Source of the DNA: Fusobacteriales bacterium
Lineage (GTDB): Bacteria > Fusobacteriota > Fusobacteriia > Fusobacteriales > Leptotrichiaceae
DNA: 17,380 nt
Reading direction: 5' to 3'
Assembly: GCA_031285605.1 (NCBI GenBank)
Contig: JAITVW010000059.1
Coordinates: forward strand, 1-17,380
Shown one piece after another: positions 8,525-16,719 of the stretch. Both the position numbers and the translations under genes were made by a program. Each line of letters begins with the position of its first letter. Position 1 is the first letter of the stretch. The notes beneath the pieces were generated by a model, which had not been told where the DNA came from, did no database searches, and was given only the letters and a program-made list of their open reading frames with translations.

Positions 8525-9517
8525 ATGGAATTAAGAATTTTTGAACTAAAAAGTCCGAAATTAAAAATTGAAATACTAAATTTGGGAGGAATCATCAGAA
8601 AAATCGAAACTCCGGATAAAAACGGAATTTTTGAGAATGTAGTACTGGGATATGAAAACATAGAAGAATACCATAAAAATCCCGATTATCTCGGCTCTTT
8701 AACAGGACGTACATCAGGCAGAATACAAAACGGGGAATTTATACTTAATGACAAAAAGTATACTCTTGCCAAAAATGACGGAAATAATAATCTTCATGGC
8801 GGAAACAAAGGTTTTAACAAGGTTTTCTGGGAAGTTCTTGACTATAACGAAAGCAGTATTCTTTTGTCTTATACAAGCGAAGACGGAGAAGAAGGATATC
8901 CGGGAACTGCCGAAATCGAAGTAGAATACCGTATCGAAAATGAAAATGAGCTGGTAGTGGAATATAAAGCAGTTTCTGACAAAGATACCCTGCTGGATAT
9001 TACACAGCACTCATATTTTAATCTCAGCGGAAATTATAAAAGAACCTCGCTGGAACATGATCTGAAACTTCCTGCGGAATCCTTTGTAGAAATTGATGAA
9101 AGCGGTATGATTACCGGTGTTGTAAAAAATGTAAAAGGAAGTCCTTTTGATTTTAATACTATAAAAAATATAGAAAAAAATATTGAGCCTGAGAACAAAC
9201 AGATTCAGAATGCTTTAGGGGCATATGACCATGCCTTTATATTAAATAATTCCCAAAATATAGAATTATATGATAAAATAAGTGGGAGAAAAATGACTGT
9301 AAATACTGATGCTCCAGCTGTAATATTCTATAACTCCGCTAAAATGGGAGAAAATATGATACTTACAGGCGGTATTAATTCTCGGCGTTTCCTTGGAGCC
9401 TGTCTGGAAACACAACATATTCCAAATGCAGTTAACTTCAGCGGATTCAAAATACCTGTACTGAAAAAAAATGATACTTACAGAAGTAAAACTGTTTTCA
9501 AATTCAGTATCATATAA
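8525..9517 (+). CDS. galM: aldose 1-epimerase (galactose mutarotase)
   Basis: A 330-residue mutarotase that interconverts the beta and alpha anomers of galactose, feeding GalK. Conserved residues include His91 (NNLHGGNKGF), His162 (TQHSYFNLSG) and the catalytic base Glu295 (GACLETQHIPNAVN), plus AYDHAFIL near 233-240. The motif usually written GRxANRI is GRTSGRI here (61-67), a mild departure. The ATG has CAGGAGAAA upstream. It lies 32 bases after galK and 137 bases before galE on the same strand, so it belongs to the operon. Length and motif set are those of the GalM family. Confidence 0.95.
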   Translation: MELRIFELKSPKLKIEILNLGGIIRKIETPDKNGIFENVVLGYENIEEYHKNPDYLGSLTGRTSGRIQNGEFILNDKKYTLAKNDGNNNLHGGNKGFNKVFWEVLDYNESSILLSYTSEDGEEGYPGTAEIEVEYRIENENELVVEYKAVSDKDTLLDITQHSYFNLSGNYKRTSLEHDLKLPAESFVEIDESGMITGVVKNVKGSPFDFNTIKNIEKNIEPENKQIQNALGAYDHAFILNNSQNIELYDKISGRKMTVNTDAPAVIFYNSAKMGENMILTGGINSRRFLGACLETQHIPNAVNFSGFKIPVLKKNDTYRSKTVFKFSII

Positions 9518-9654
9518 GCTGACAGTATTCTGACTTCTTCAGCCTCTGAACTGCACAGCTTTACCCGTAGTTTTTGAATATAATTCTTCATAGTAAAGTA
9601 CTGAAAAATACGGAATATTTACAGTTCAAAAAATTTTTGGGAGGATTTTATAAA

Positions 9655-10632
9655 ATGAATATATTAGTAGTAGGCGGAGCCGGATATATCGGTTCACATA
9701 CAGTTAACCTGTTAAAAAAAGAAGGCTATACCCCGGTAATTTATGATAATCTGTCAAAAGGACATAAAGAAGCAGGAGAAATACTCGGTGTAAAATTAAT
9801 TAACGGAGATCTTGGAGATAAGGAAAAACTGAAAAAAATTTTTTCTGATGAGAAAATAGATATTGTAATGCATTTTGCCGCTTTTATTGAAGTCGGTGAA
9901 TCTGTCACTGCTCCTGCAAAATATTATAACAATAACGTTTCTAAGGTTTTGGAGCTTTTGGATACTATGGTGGAAAGCAATGTAAAATACTTTGTTTTCA
10001 GCTCCACTGCTGCTACCTTCGGAGAACCGGAAACTGAAAAAATAAGCGAAGCACATCCGCAGAAGCCTATAAATCCATATGGAAAAAGCAAACTCATGGT
10101 AGAAGAAATTCTAAAAGATTATGACAATGCTTACGAATTAAAAAGCACTGTTCTTCGATATTTTAACGCAAGCGGTTCTGATGAAAACGGATTAATAGGT
10201 GAAAGCCATGATCCTGAATCACATTTAATACCTTTGATTTTACAGGCTGCAAGCGGCAGAAGAAAAAGTATAAAAATATTCGGAACAAACTATGACACAA
10301 AAGACGGGACATGCGTAAGAGATTTTGTGCATGTTTACGATCTTGCCAAAGCCCATATTCTGGGAATGGAGAAAATGAAAAATGAAAATATAAGTTTGAA
10401 TTATAATCTGGGAAGCGGAGAAGGCTTTACCGTAAAAGAAATAATAGAAAAAACAAAATCTATTACCGGTGTTGATTTTACAGTAGAAGAAGAAGGACCG
10501 AGAGCCGGAGATCCCGCAGTTCTTGTGGCTGATTCGGAAAAAGCCGGAAAAGAGCTGGGATGGAAACCGGAATATGATTTGGACTCTATTATAAGTTCTG
10601 CCTGGAAGTGGGAACTTAACAGAAAATATTAG
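9655..10632 (+). CDS. galE: UDP-glucose 4-epimerase
   Basis: A 325-residue short-chain dehydrogenase-type protein that interconverts UDP-galactose and UDP-glucose with bound NAD+. The Rossmann motif GGAGYIGSH is at 7-15. The catalytic Ser/Thr segment FSSTAATFG is near 115-123, and the YxxxK pair is Tyr142/Lys146 (NPYGKSK). The frame is open upstream to 9574, but ATG 9655 has GGGAGG ten bases before it and yields the standard N-terminus MNILVVGGAGYIGSH, so the longer start is rejected. The 137-base gap after galM contains no gene and only a weak TATAAT-like element without a good -35. The galE stop codon TAG overlaps the ribosome site of galT. Confidence 0.96.
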   Translation: MNILVVGGAGYIGSHTVNLLKKEGYTPVIYDNLSKGHKEAGEILGVKLINGDLGDKEKLKKIFSDEKIDIVMHFAAFIEVGESVTAPAKYYNNNVSKVLELLDTMVESNVKYFVFSSTAATFGEPETEKISEAHPQKPINPYGKSKLMVEEILKDYDNAYELKSTVLRYFNASGSDENGLIGESHDPESHLIPLILQAASGRRKSIKIFGTNYDTKDGTCVRDFVHVYDLAKAHILGMEKMKNENISLNYNLGSGEGFTVKEIIEKTKSITGVDFTVEEEGPRAGDPAVLVADSEKAGKELGWKPEYDLDSIISSAWKWELNRKY

Positions 10633-10641
10633 GAGAAAAAA

Positions 10642-10746
10642 ATGAATATTTTTTATGAAATAGAAAAACTGATTTAGTACGGGCTTAAATACTCCCTTAT
10701 TGAAGAGCAGGACAAAATTCTTATAAGAAATGAAATTCTGGAAGTT
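10642..10746 (+). pseudogene. galT: severed 5' end of galT with in-frame amber codon
   Basis: ATG 10642 has an ideal AGGAGA site immediately upstream, overlapping the galE stop. It opens a frame MNIFYEIEKLI, then TAG (10675-10677), then YGLKYSLIEEQDKILIRNE running without further stops into the main galT frame. The segment resembles the N-terminus of class II GalT proteins, where Gln before YGL would be a one-base CAG-to-TAG change. TAG ends galE, guaD, the ROK gene and galT itself in this window, so general reassignment of TAG is unlikely. Confidence 0.8.
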
Positions 10747-12171
10747 TTGGAAATGGATGATTTTCGGGAGCTTTCCGAAACTGAATTATATACTTTGAAA
10801 AAAGAACTCGAACCAGTGAAATATCCTTCAGAAATACTTAATAATATAATAAACTGGTGTATACAAAATAATAAAATGAAGAATACGGGAATTACATTTC
10901 AGGACCTTCTGAATTCTAAAATAATGGGTCGTATAATTCCCCGTTCCTCAGTGATTACAGACAAATTCTACGAGCTCTGTAAAAAAGACAGTACTAAAGC
11001 AACCGAATACTTTTATGCTTTATCTCAGCAGAGCAACTATATACAAACTGACAGAATAAAAAAAGATAAACGCTGGAAGTATGAAAATAAATACGGAAAA
11101 CTGGATATTACCATTAATTTCTCAAAACCTGAAAAGGATCCGAAGGAAATTGCAATGGTCAAGAATACTCCGTCAGGTTCTTATCCAAAATGTCTTTTAT
11201 GTAAAGAAAATGAAGGATATGCCGGAAGGATAAACCACCCCGGAAGACAAAACCACAGAATCATTCCTTTGGAACTAAAAAATGAAAAATGGTTTCTGCA
11301 GTATTCCCCTTATATTTATTATAATGAACACTGCATTGTTTTATCTGCTGTACATCGTCCCATGAAAATAGACAGAGACTGCTTTGAACGGCTTCTGGAA
11401 TTCGTAGAATTATTTCCTCATTATTTCATAGGCTCTAATGCTGATCTTCCTATTGTAGGCGGTTCCATACTTTCCCATGATCATTTCCAAGGCGGTAATT
11501 ATATCTTTCCCATGGCTGTTGCGGAAATAAAAGAAAAAATTTTCTTTAAAGAATTTCCGGAAGTAGAAGCCGGCATTGTAAAATGGCCTCTGTCTGTTAT
11601 TCGCCTGAGAGGCGGGAAAGAGAATCTGTTGAATCTCGCTGATATCATACTCGAAAAATGGAGAAATTATTCTGATGAAGCTGCCGGTATACTTTCACAT
11701 ACCGGTGAAGAAAGACATAATACCCTTACACCTATTGCCAGATTTAGAAATAACAGCTTTGAACTTGACCTTGTTCTCAGAAACAACAGAACAACAAAAG
11801 AGCACCCATTGGGAATATTTCATCCACATGGTGAATATCATAATATAAAAAAAGAAAATATAGGGCTTATAGAAGTAATGGGTCTTGCAGTTCTTCCGGG
11901 CAGATTAAGCGAAGAAATGGACATTATCAAAAAATATCTTTTCTGTAAAAATACATCGGAATTAATCATTAATAATCCGAAAACTGCAAAGCATATAAAA
12001 TGGTGTAAAAAATTTATTATGAACCAGAATGTAACTTCTGAAAATATTGATAAAATAATTAATAATGCCATAGGAGAAACATTTTCACTGGTATTGGAAA
12101 ACTGCGGGGTCTTTAAGGATACATCCGCCGGAAACAAGGAATTTCATAAATTTTTAGACCTGTGCAGATAG
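10747..12171 (+). CDS. galT: galactose-1-phosphate uridylyltransferase, class II (5'-interrupted)
   Basis: GalT moves UMP from UDP-glucose to galactose-1-phosphate, giving UDP-galactose and glucose-1-phosphate. The uninterrupted frame gives 474 residues from a TTG at 10747, or 472 from ATG 10753; restored to ATG 10642 it would be 509 codons, which fits class II GalT. Family blocks present are NHPGRQNHR (163-171 counted from TTG) and GGSILSHDHFQGG (238-250), which carries the active-site His cluster, and further His-rich segments such as FHPHGEYHNI. The interior starts are poor: GGAAG lies 8 bases before ATG 10753, while the proper start at 10642 is cut by TAG. Initiation here would lose about 35 residues of a helical N-terminus. 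The body shows no other lesion, so any inactivation is recent. It is the last gene of the galKMET operon. Confidence 0.88.
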   Translation: MEMDDFRELSETELYTLKKELEPVKYPSEILNNIINWCIQNNKMKNTGITFQDLLNSKIMGRIIPRSSVITDKFYELCKKDSTKATEYFYALSQQSNYIQTDRIKKDKRWKYENKYGKLDITINFSKPEKDPKEIAMVKNTPSGSYPKCLLCKENEGYAGRINHPGRQNHRIIPLELKNEKWFLQYSPYIYYNEHCIVLSAVHRPMKIDRDCFERLLEFVELFPHYFIGSNADLPIVGGSILSHDHFQGGNYIFPMAVAEIKEKIFFKEFPEVEAGIVKWPLSVIRLRGGKENLLNLADIILEKWRNYSDEAAGILSHTGEERHNTLTPIARFRNNSFELDLVLRNNRTTKEHPLGIFHPHGEYHNIKKENIGLIEVMGLAVLPGRLSEEMDIIKKYLFCKNTSELIINNPKTAKHIKWCKKFIMNQNVTSENIDKIINNAIGETFSLVLENCGVFKDTSAGNKEFHKFLDLCR

Positions 12172-12291
12172 AAACTGATTTGATTTCTGAAACATATTCA
12201 AAAGAAAATTTTCCAATAAAATAATCTCTATAAATTAATGAAATCCGGATTTTTTATAGTTTTCAATTATATTTTACTTAAGATCATTTTT

Positions 12292-12318
12292 CCGGCTGTG
12301 AACATAGCCGGTTTCTTT
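12292..12318 (+). terminator. probable gal operon terminator
   Basis: CCGGCT (12292-12297) and AGCCGG (12306-12311) form a 6-bp GC stem with an 8-base loop, followed by TTTCTTT. It lies about 120 bases after the galT stop. Confidence 0.6.
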
Positions 12319-12403
12319 ATATAATATAAAAAGTGTAAGTTCCCAAAATTTTATCTTTTTTATCACATATATAAAACTTATCCTAAGATAATTTATTGTT
12401 ATT

Positions 12404-12431
12404 TTTACAAATGTATAAAATATGATAAAAT
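12404..12431 (+). promoter_or_regulatory. possible promoter of the AGCS symporter gene
   Basis: TTTACA (12404-12409) and TAAAAT (12426-12431) with a 16-base spacer, about 40 bases before the start codon. Both boxes depart from consensus in very AT-rich sequence. Confidence 0.4.
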
Positions 12432-12472
12432 TTAAAGAACATGACTACTAACTTTAAGAGGAGAAAATATTT

Positions 12473-13804
12473 ATGGAGAATTTTATTCAGTTGTTAAATA
12501 AAATTAATGACTTTGTCTGGGGATTACCCCTCATTATACTATTACTCGGAACAGGAATATATTATACATTTCTGTTAAAAGGGCTTCAGTTCAGAAAACT
12601 GGGGCATTCATTATATTTAGCATTTATCAAAAGAAAAGAAGAAGGAAACAGCGGAGAAGGAGATATTTCACATTTTCAGGCACTGATGACTGCACTCGCA
12701 GGTACTGTAGGAACAGGTAATATAGCCGGAGTTGCAGGAGCTATATCCATAGGCGGTCCCGGAGCATTATTCTGGATGTGGATGACAGGTTTTTTCGGAA
12801 TGGCTACTAAATACAGCGAAGCTGTCCTTGCAGTAAAGTACAGAAAAGTCGATGAATATGGAAATATGATAGGCGGACCCATGTATTATCTTCAGGAAGG
12901 ACTTAATTCAAAATTTCTGGGAGTACTGTTTGCAATATTTGCAGTTATTGCTTCTTTTGGTATAGGTAATACTGTTCAGGTCGCAGAAGTAGCATCTGCA
13001 ATGAAAACAAGCTTTAATGTAGATCAGAGAATAACGGGAATCGTTCTTCTGATTCTTACAGGCTCTGTTATTCTGGGAGGAATTCAGAGAATAGGACGTT
13101 TTACATCTGCTATAGTTCCTACAATGATTATTTTTTACGTGGTAAGTTCTCTTGTTATTATATTTATGCATTACGATAAAATAATTCCTGCATTTATCTT
13201 AATTTTCAAATCGGCATTTGTTCCTCAGGCAGCCATCGGAGGTACATTCGGTGCCTTGCTTAGTAAAACCATACAAAAAGGAGTTTCCCGCGGCATATTT
13301 TCCAATGAGTCAGGTCTCGGAAGTTCGCCTATTGCCGCTGCCGCAGCAAAAACAAATGACCCGGTTTCACAGGCTCTTGTTTCTATGACACAGACTTTTA
13401 TTGATACAATTATTGTCTGTACCATGACAGGCCTGATTATAGTTATGAGCGGTGCCACTGAAGGAACAGGTGCAGTTCTCACGGAAAAAGCCTTTAGTAT
13501 ACTGCTGCCCGGTGAAATCGGAGGAATTATAGTTACTATAAGTCTAATCTTTTTTGCTTATTCCACAATACTTGGCTGGGCATATTACGGTGAAAAGGCT
13601 CTGGAATATCTTGCAGGAGAAAAATCCATTATGGTTTACAGAATTATTTTTACTCTTGCTATTTATCTGGGGATAGTATTTAGTAAAGGTGTATGGGTAT
13701 TTTCGGATATTGCCAATGGCCTGATGGCTCTTCCAAACCTTATAGGTCTTTTATTACTGGCTAAAGTAGTTAAAAGTGAAACAAACAGATTTTTAAATAA
13801 ATAA
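12473..13804 (+). CDS. sodium:alanine/glycine symporter, AGCS family
   Basis: A 443-residue integral membrane protein of normal AGCS length, with about ten hydrophobic segments, that imports alanine or glycine with Na+ (or H+). Family blocks are GTVGTGNIAGVA (77-88), GGPGALFWMW (94-103), GGPMYYL (134-140) and SRGIFSNESGLGSSPIAAAA (272-291). The ATG follows GAGGAG by nine bases. It stands alone between two terminators and is not part of the gal operon. Which amino acid is carried cannot be decided from the sequence. No frameshift or truncation is seen. Confidence 0.95.
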   Translation: MENFIQLLNKINDFVWGLPLIILLLGTGIYYTFLLKGLQFRKLGHSLYLAFIKRKEEGNSGEGDISHFQALMTALAGTVGTGNIAGVAGAISIGGPGALFWMWMTGFFGMATKYSEAVLAVKYRKVDEYGNMIGGPMYYLQEGLNSKFLGVLFAIFAVIASFGIGNTVQVAEVASAMKTSFNVDQRITGIVLLILTGSVILGGIQRIGRFTSAIVPTMIIFYVVSSLVIIFMHYDKIIPAFILIFKSAFVPQAAIGGTFGALLSKTIQKGVSRGIFSNESGLGSSPIAAAAAKTNDPVSQALVSMTQTFIDTIIVCTMTGLIIVMSGATEGTGAVLTEKAFSILLPGEIGGIIVTISLIFFAYSTILGWAYYGEKALEYLAGEKSIMVYRIIFTLAIYLGIVFSKGVWVFSDIANGLMALPNLIGLLLLAKVVKSETNRFLNK

Positions 13805-13817
13805 ATATGCGTTTTTG

Positions 13818-13846
13818 CCCGGAAGATAATCTCCCGGGTTTTATTT
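13818..13846 (+). terminator. terminator of the AGCS symporter gene
   Basis: CCCGGaAGA (13818-13826) pairs with TCTcCCGGG (13830-13838) around a TAA loop, with one internal A-C mismatch, followed by TTTTATTT. A clear intrinsic terminator 14 bases after the stop. Confidence 0.88.
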
Positions 13847-13982
13847 ACGGTATTATCTTTACAATCTTATAAAATTCATGTATTATTATACTATCAGAAG
13901 TGTTTTGAAACGGACATCTTATATAATCCTCCGTTTTTAAACAACAGCTGAAATATTATGTTACTGAATGGAGATGAATGTA

Positions 13983-14978
13983 ATGCTTTACTTAGCTGAT
14001 AAAAAAAGATATACTTCCATGAAATATAACAGATGTGGAAGAAGCGGATTAAAACTGCCTGTTATTTCTTTAGGACTCTGGCATAATTTTGGTACCATGG
14101 ATAAATATGAAAATATGCGTGAAATGATAAGAACTGCATTTGATCTGGGAATTACCCACTTTGATCTTGCCAATAACTATGGTCCTGTTCCGGGATCTGC
14201 AGAAGAGAATTTTGGAAAACTGCTTGCTGATGACCTGAAGCCGTATCGTGATGAACTTATTATTTCTTCAAAAGCCGGTTATACAATGTGGCCGGGACCA
14301 TACGGTGACTGGGGCTCAAAAAAATATCTGATTTCAAGTATTGATCAGAGTCTGAAAAGAATGGGACTGGATTATGTAGATATATTTTATTCACACAGAT
14401 TTGATCCTGATACTCCTCTTGAAGAGACTATGGAGGCTCTTGCACAAATAGTACGTCAGGGTAAAGCTCTGTATGTAGGTATTTCCAACTACACTGCGGA
14501 ACAGACAAGGGAAGCAGACAGAATACTTAAAGAGCTGGGAATAAAATGTCTTATACATCAGCCCAGATATTCCATGTTTGAAAGATGGATAGAAGACGGA
14601 CTTCAGGATGTACTTCTGGAAAAAGGGATAGGCAGTATAGCTTTCTGTCCGCTGGCACAGGGACTCCTCACAAATAAGTATATAAACGGTGTTCCCGAAG
14701 ATTCAAGAGCCGGAAAATCCTGGGAAATTTCACTGAATTCCGATAACATAACTGCTGATAAAATAGAAAAAGTAAAAAAACTTGATGAAATAGCAAAACA
14801 AAGAAGCCAAAGCCTTGCTCAAATGTCTCTTGCGTGGACTTTACGCAGCGGCAAAGTAACATCCGCACTAATAGGTGCCAGTAAGTCCGGACAGATTATA
14901 GAAAATGTTCATGCACTGGATAATCTTGAATTTACTGTCGAAGAGCTGGAAACTATAGAAAAAATACTGAAAGGCTGA
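13983..14978 (+). CDS. aldo/keto reductase, YghZ (L-glyceraldehyde 3-phosphate reductase) type
   Basis: A 331-residue NADPH-dependent aldo/keto reductase with the YghZ/AKR14 N-terminus YNRCGRSGLKLPVISLGLWH. The catalytic tetrad fits Asp61 and Tyr66 (FDLANNYG), Lys97 (SSKAGYTMWPG) and His138 (FYSHRFDPDTP). The NADP-binding end is recognisable as SALIGASKSGQIIEN. E. coli YghZ reduces L-glyceraldehyde 3-phosphate and methylglyoxal, so aldehyde detoxification is a likely role; the actual substrate is not shown. ATGs also occur in frame at 13968 and 13974, but GGAGATGA (13970-13977) is best placed as the ribosome site for ATG 13983. A TATAAT at 13922-13927 may be its -10, without a clear -35. It is monocistronic, with a terminator downstream. 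Confidence 0.9.
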   Translation: MLYLADKKRYTSMKYNRCGRSGLKLPVISLGLWHNFGTMDKYENMREMIRTAFDLGITHFDLANNYGPVPGSAEENFGKLLADDLKPYRDELIISSKAGYTMWPGPYGDWGSKKYLISSIDQSLKRMGLDYVDIFYSHRFDPDTPLEETMEALAQIVRQGKALYVGISNYTAEQTREADRILKELGIKCLIHQPRYSMFERWIEDGLQDVLLEKGIGSIAFCPLAQGLLTNKYINGVPEDSRAGKSWEISLNSDNITADKIEKVKKLDEIAKQRSQSLAQMSLAWTLRSGKVTSALIGASKSGQIIENVHALDNLEFTVEELETIEKILKG

Positions 14979-15041
14979 GAAAATTTTATTATCTGATATC
15001 TGACTAAAAACAGACAGAATATATTATTTTACAATAACAGC

Positions 15042-15079
15042 AAAAACAGAGCATGTATGTTTACATACTCTGTTTTTTT
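15042..15079 (+). terminator. terminator of the aldo/keto reductase gene, possibly bidirectional
   Basis: AAAAACAGAG (15042-15051) pairs with CTCTGTTTTT (15068-15077). After one C-A mismatch, ATGTA (15053-15057) pairs with TACAT (15062-15066) around a TGTT loop. A T run follows, and the mirror A run allows function on the other strand too. Confidence 0.88.
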
Positions 15080-15260
15080 GACTAAAACCATTGAGTATAT
15101 TTAAAACTCTAAAAGAGCTTTATTAATATATGCTGACTCCTTAAATTAATTAAATAACTTAATTCACCAAATAATATCAATATTCTGTTTGTATCTGAAA
15201 GTATATAAAAATTTTATACCGATATCTATAATTTAAATATATATCAAATAAAAACTATTA

Positions 15261-15295
15261 TTATTTAATGTATTTAATTATTATACATTAAATAA
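15261..15295. repeat. 13-bp perfect inverted repeat
   Basis: TTATTTAATGTAT (15261-15273) and ATACATTAAATAA (15283-15295) are exact reverse complements separated by 9 bases. Almost purely A/T, located between two convergent genes. It could be a protein-binding site or mobile-element debris; no T tract follows it directly. Confidence 0.6.
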
Positions 15296-15421
15296 AAGCT
15301 TTTGTCGATTAAATTTTTTCGTCCAAATATACATTTTGAGAAAATACCGGCTTTCTAAAATTTTTCAATTATAGAAAAACTGCACAGCAGACTGTTCATT
15401 TTCAGTCAAATAATATCAGGG

Positions 15422-16318
15422 TTATTTTTTTATATTCAAAATAAAATTTTCTATTATCTTCTTTTCAGTATCTCCGTCACATCTACAGCCTCCCAGTTCT
15501 GTAGCAGGCTTAATCTTCCCGTGGAAATCACTTCCGCATGTCATCAGACAGTTTCTGCTTTCTGCTTCATTTCTATAGAATTCAATCTGCTCACTGCTGT
15601 GGTAGCTGCTGTATACTTCCATTCCTTTTACTCCTGTGTCCAAAATTCCGTTGAGAAGTTTTTTATCCTCATGAATATTATTACCCGGATGTGCCAGAAT
15701 CGGTATACCTCCTGCTTTGTTTATCAAATCCACCGCTTCTTTCAAAGAAATAAAATGAATCGGCACATATGCCGGCTTTCCCTGTGCACATATATCCCAG
15801 TAAAAATTCACATAAGGGTTGTCACTTCTGGAACCACCTTCAAGATACGGCTTTATAAGAGGATTCTCTTTATTTTCCGGCTCATAAACAGATGCTTCAG
15901 CTATATCCTCACCTATTATAACAGCATTTTTTGTAATTTTGCTAAGCTTATTACGGTTAACATATATTCCTGTTTCTTCTACAAGTCTTAATCTCTCAGG
16001 ACTTGCTTTTTTCTCCTGTTCCAGTATGTTTTCTTCCAGTTCTCCGAATTCTTTCAGACTATAGTCAATATAATATCCAAGTATATGCAGATTCACTCCT
16101 TCATATGTACAGTCTATTTCTATTGCCGGAATTATTTTTACTCCCAGCTCCTCTCCTTTATTTACAGCTTCTTCCACCCCCTTAACCGAATTATGGTCTG
16201 CTACAGCTGCATATTTCAGACCGGCATCTTTACACATCTGCACCAGCACAGACGGTTTAAATTCTCCATCATCGCTATACTCAGTATGCATATGAAGATC
16301 AATAATATTTTTTGTCAT
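15422..16318 (-). CDS. PHP-domain metal-dependent phosphoesterase (RNase AM/YciV-like)
   Basis: A 298-residue PHP-family protein. Metal-binding residues are visible in order: His9 and His11 (DLHMHTEYSDDG), Asp16/17, Asp41-His42 (VADHNS), Glu67 (IPAIEIDC), His78 (LHILGYYID), His210 (ILAHPGN), Asp264 and His266 (CGSDFHG). This full set fits a trinuclear metal phosphoesterase. Characterised relatives such as E. coli RNase AM (Rnm) remove nucleotides from RNA 5' ends or act on 3',5'-nucleotide bisphosphates; which applies here is inference. The ATG has GGAGGG upstream. Convergent with the aldo/keto reductase and separated from it by terminators. An orphan coding tail ends 21 bases upstream on the same strand. 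Confidence 0.9.
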   Translation of the reverse strand: MTKNIIDLHMHTEYSDDGEFKPSVLVQMCKDAGLKYAAVADHNSVKGVEEAVNKGEELGVKIIPAIEIDCTYEGVNLHILGYYIDYSLKEFGELEENILEQEKKASPERLRLVEETGIYVNRNKLSKITKNAVIIGEDIAEASVYEPENKENPLIKPYLEGGSRSDNPYVNFYWDICAQGKPAYVPIHFISLKEAVDLINKAGGIPILAHPGNNIHEDKKLLNGILDTGVKGMEVYSSYHSSEQIEFYRNEAESRNCLMTCGSDFHGKIKPATELGGCRCDGDTEKKIIENFILNIKK

Positions 16319-16339
16319 TTCTTTCCCTCCGTTTTTTAT

Positions 16340-16465
16340 TTATAATCCTATATTTTTATGCATTAACTCTGCCCCAAGACTGCTTATCCCCTTGAAAGAA
16401 TAATTGAAGCTGTGTTTTTTGAATATGATTTTCCAAATCTCTGCCTTCGTTTTTCCCGATAAAAT
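16340..16465 (-). pseudogene. possible orphan C-terminal coding fragment
   Basis: A minus-strand frame of 41 codons, open from a stop at 16466-16468 to TAA at 16340-16342, ends just before the ribosome site of the PHP gene. It reads ILSGKTKAEIWKIIFKK, then a segment ending FKGISSLGAELMHKNIGL. The composition looks protein-like, but there is no start codon with a ribosome site and I do not recognise the family. A second frame over the same bases is also open, so this could be chance. Confidence 0.2.
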
Positions 16466-16610
16466 TTATACTAAACCCCAGTACTAAAGTATAATTTATT
16501 TTATTAGAAAAAAGCAATTCAGTCAATCTCTTTTATAATTTTATCCTATTCAGACATCTTATAATAAAATATTTTATAGTATGTAATGTATATACAAAAT
16601 TTCTTAAACA

Positions 16611-16719
16611 AGGAGAGTTCATAATGATAGAAGTTTTGGAAAAATTTTTAAACTTATAAAACAAAAGAACTTTTCGGTATTCTGCCGGCAGTCCTTATTC
16701 TTTTAGTTTTTATAATTTA
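16611..16719 (+). pseudogene. truncated 5' end of an unidentified membrane-protein gene
   Basis: AAGGAGAG (16611-16618) precedes ATG 16624, which encodes MIEVLEKFLNL and stops after 11 codons. One base out of frame the sequence continues YKTKELFGILPAVLILLVFI, a hydrophobic membrane-like segment, before another stop near 16720. A good ribosome site followed by a frameshifted hydrophobic start suggests the broken beginning of a transporter gene. A PTS origin is suggested only by the EIIB debris next to it; family not identified. Confidence 0.3.

Larger units (their letters stand above)
12172..12472. other. galT-symporter gap
   Basis: About 300 very AT-rich bases without an ORF of note. It contains the galT-side hairpin (12292-12311) and a possible promoter for the symporter (12404-12431), listed separately. 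I see no glycine-riboswitch-like core, although such elements precede AGCS genes in some bacteria. Confidence 0.5.
14979..15421. other. AT-rich gap between convergent AKR and PHP genes
   Basis: About 440 bases without a supportable gene. It holds a strong hairpin terminator (15042-15079), a 13-bp inverted repeat (15261-15295), and near the PHP gene a small CTGC-ACA-GCAG hairpin (15380-15390) which on the minus strand is followed by TTTTT and could be a weak terminator for that gene. Confidence 0.5.

Noticed and set aside
9574..9654. 27-residue extension of GalE
   Set aside because: The NAD-binding motif is expected within ten residues of the start; ATG 9655 with GGGAGG fits and the upstream stretch is not conserved-looking.
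10675..10677. TAG in galT as pyrrolysine or reassigned sense codon
   Set aside because: guaD, the ROK gene, galE and galT itself end in TAG, and GalT is not a pyrrolysine protein; nonsense mutation or sequence error is simpler.
15521..15991. 156-codon plus-strand ORF over the PHP gene
   Set aside because: Lies opposite a protein with every PHP metal ligand; Cys/Phe/Ile-rich shadow translation with no ribosome site.
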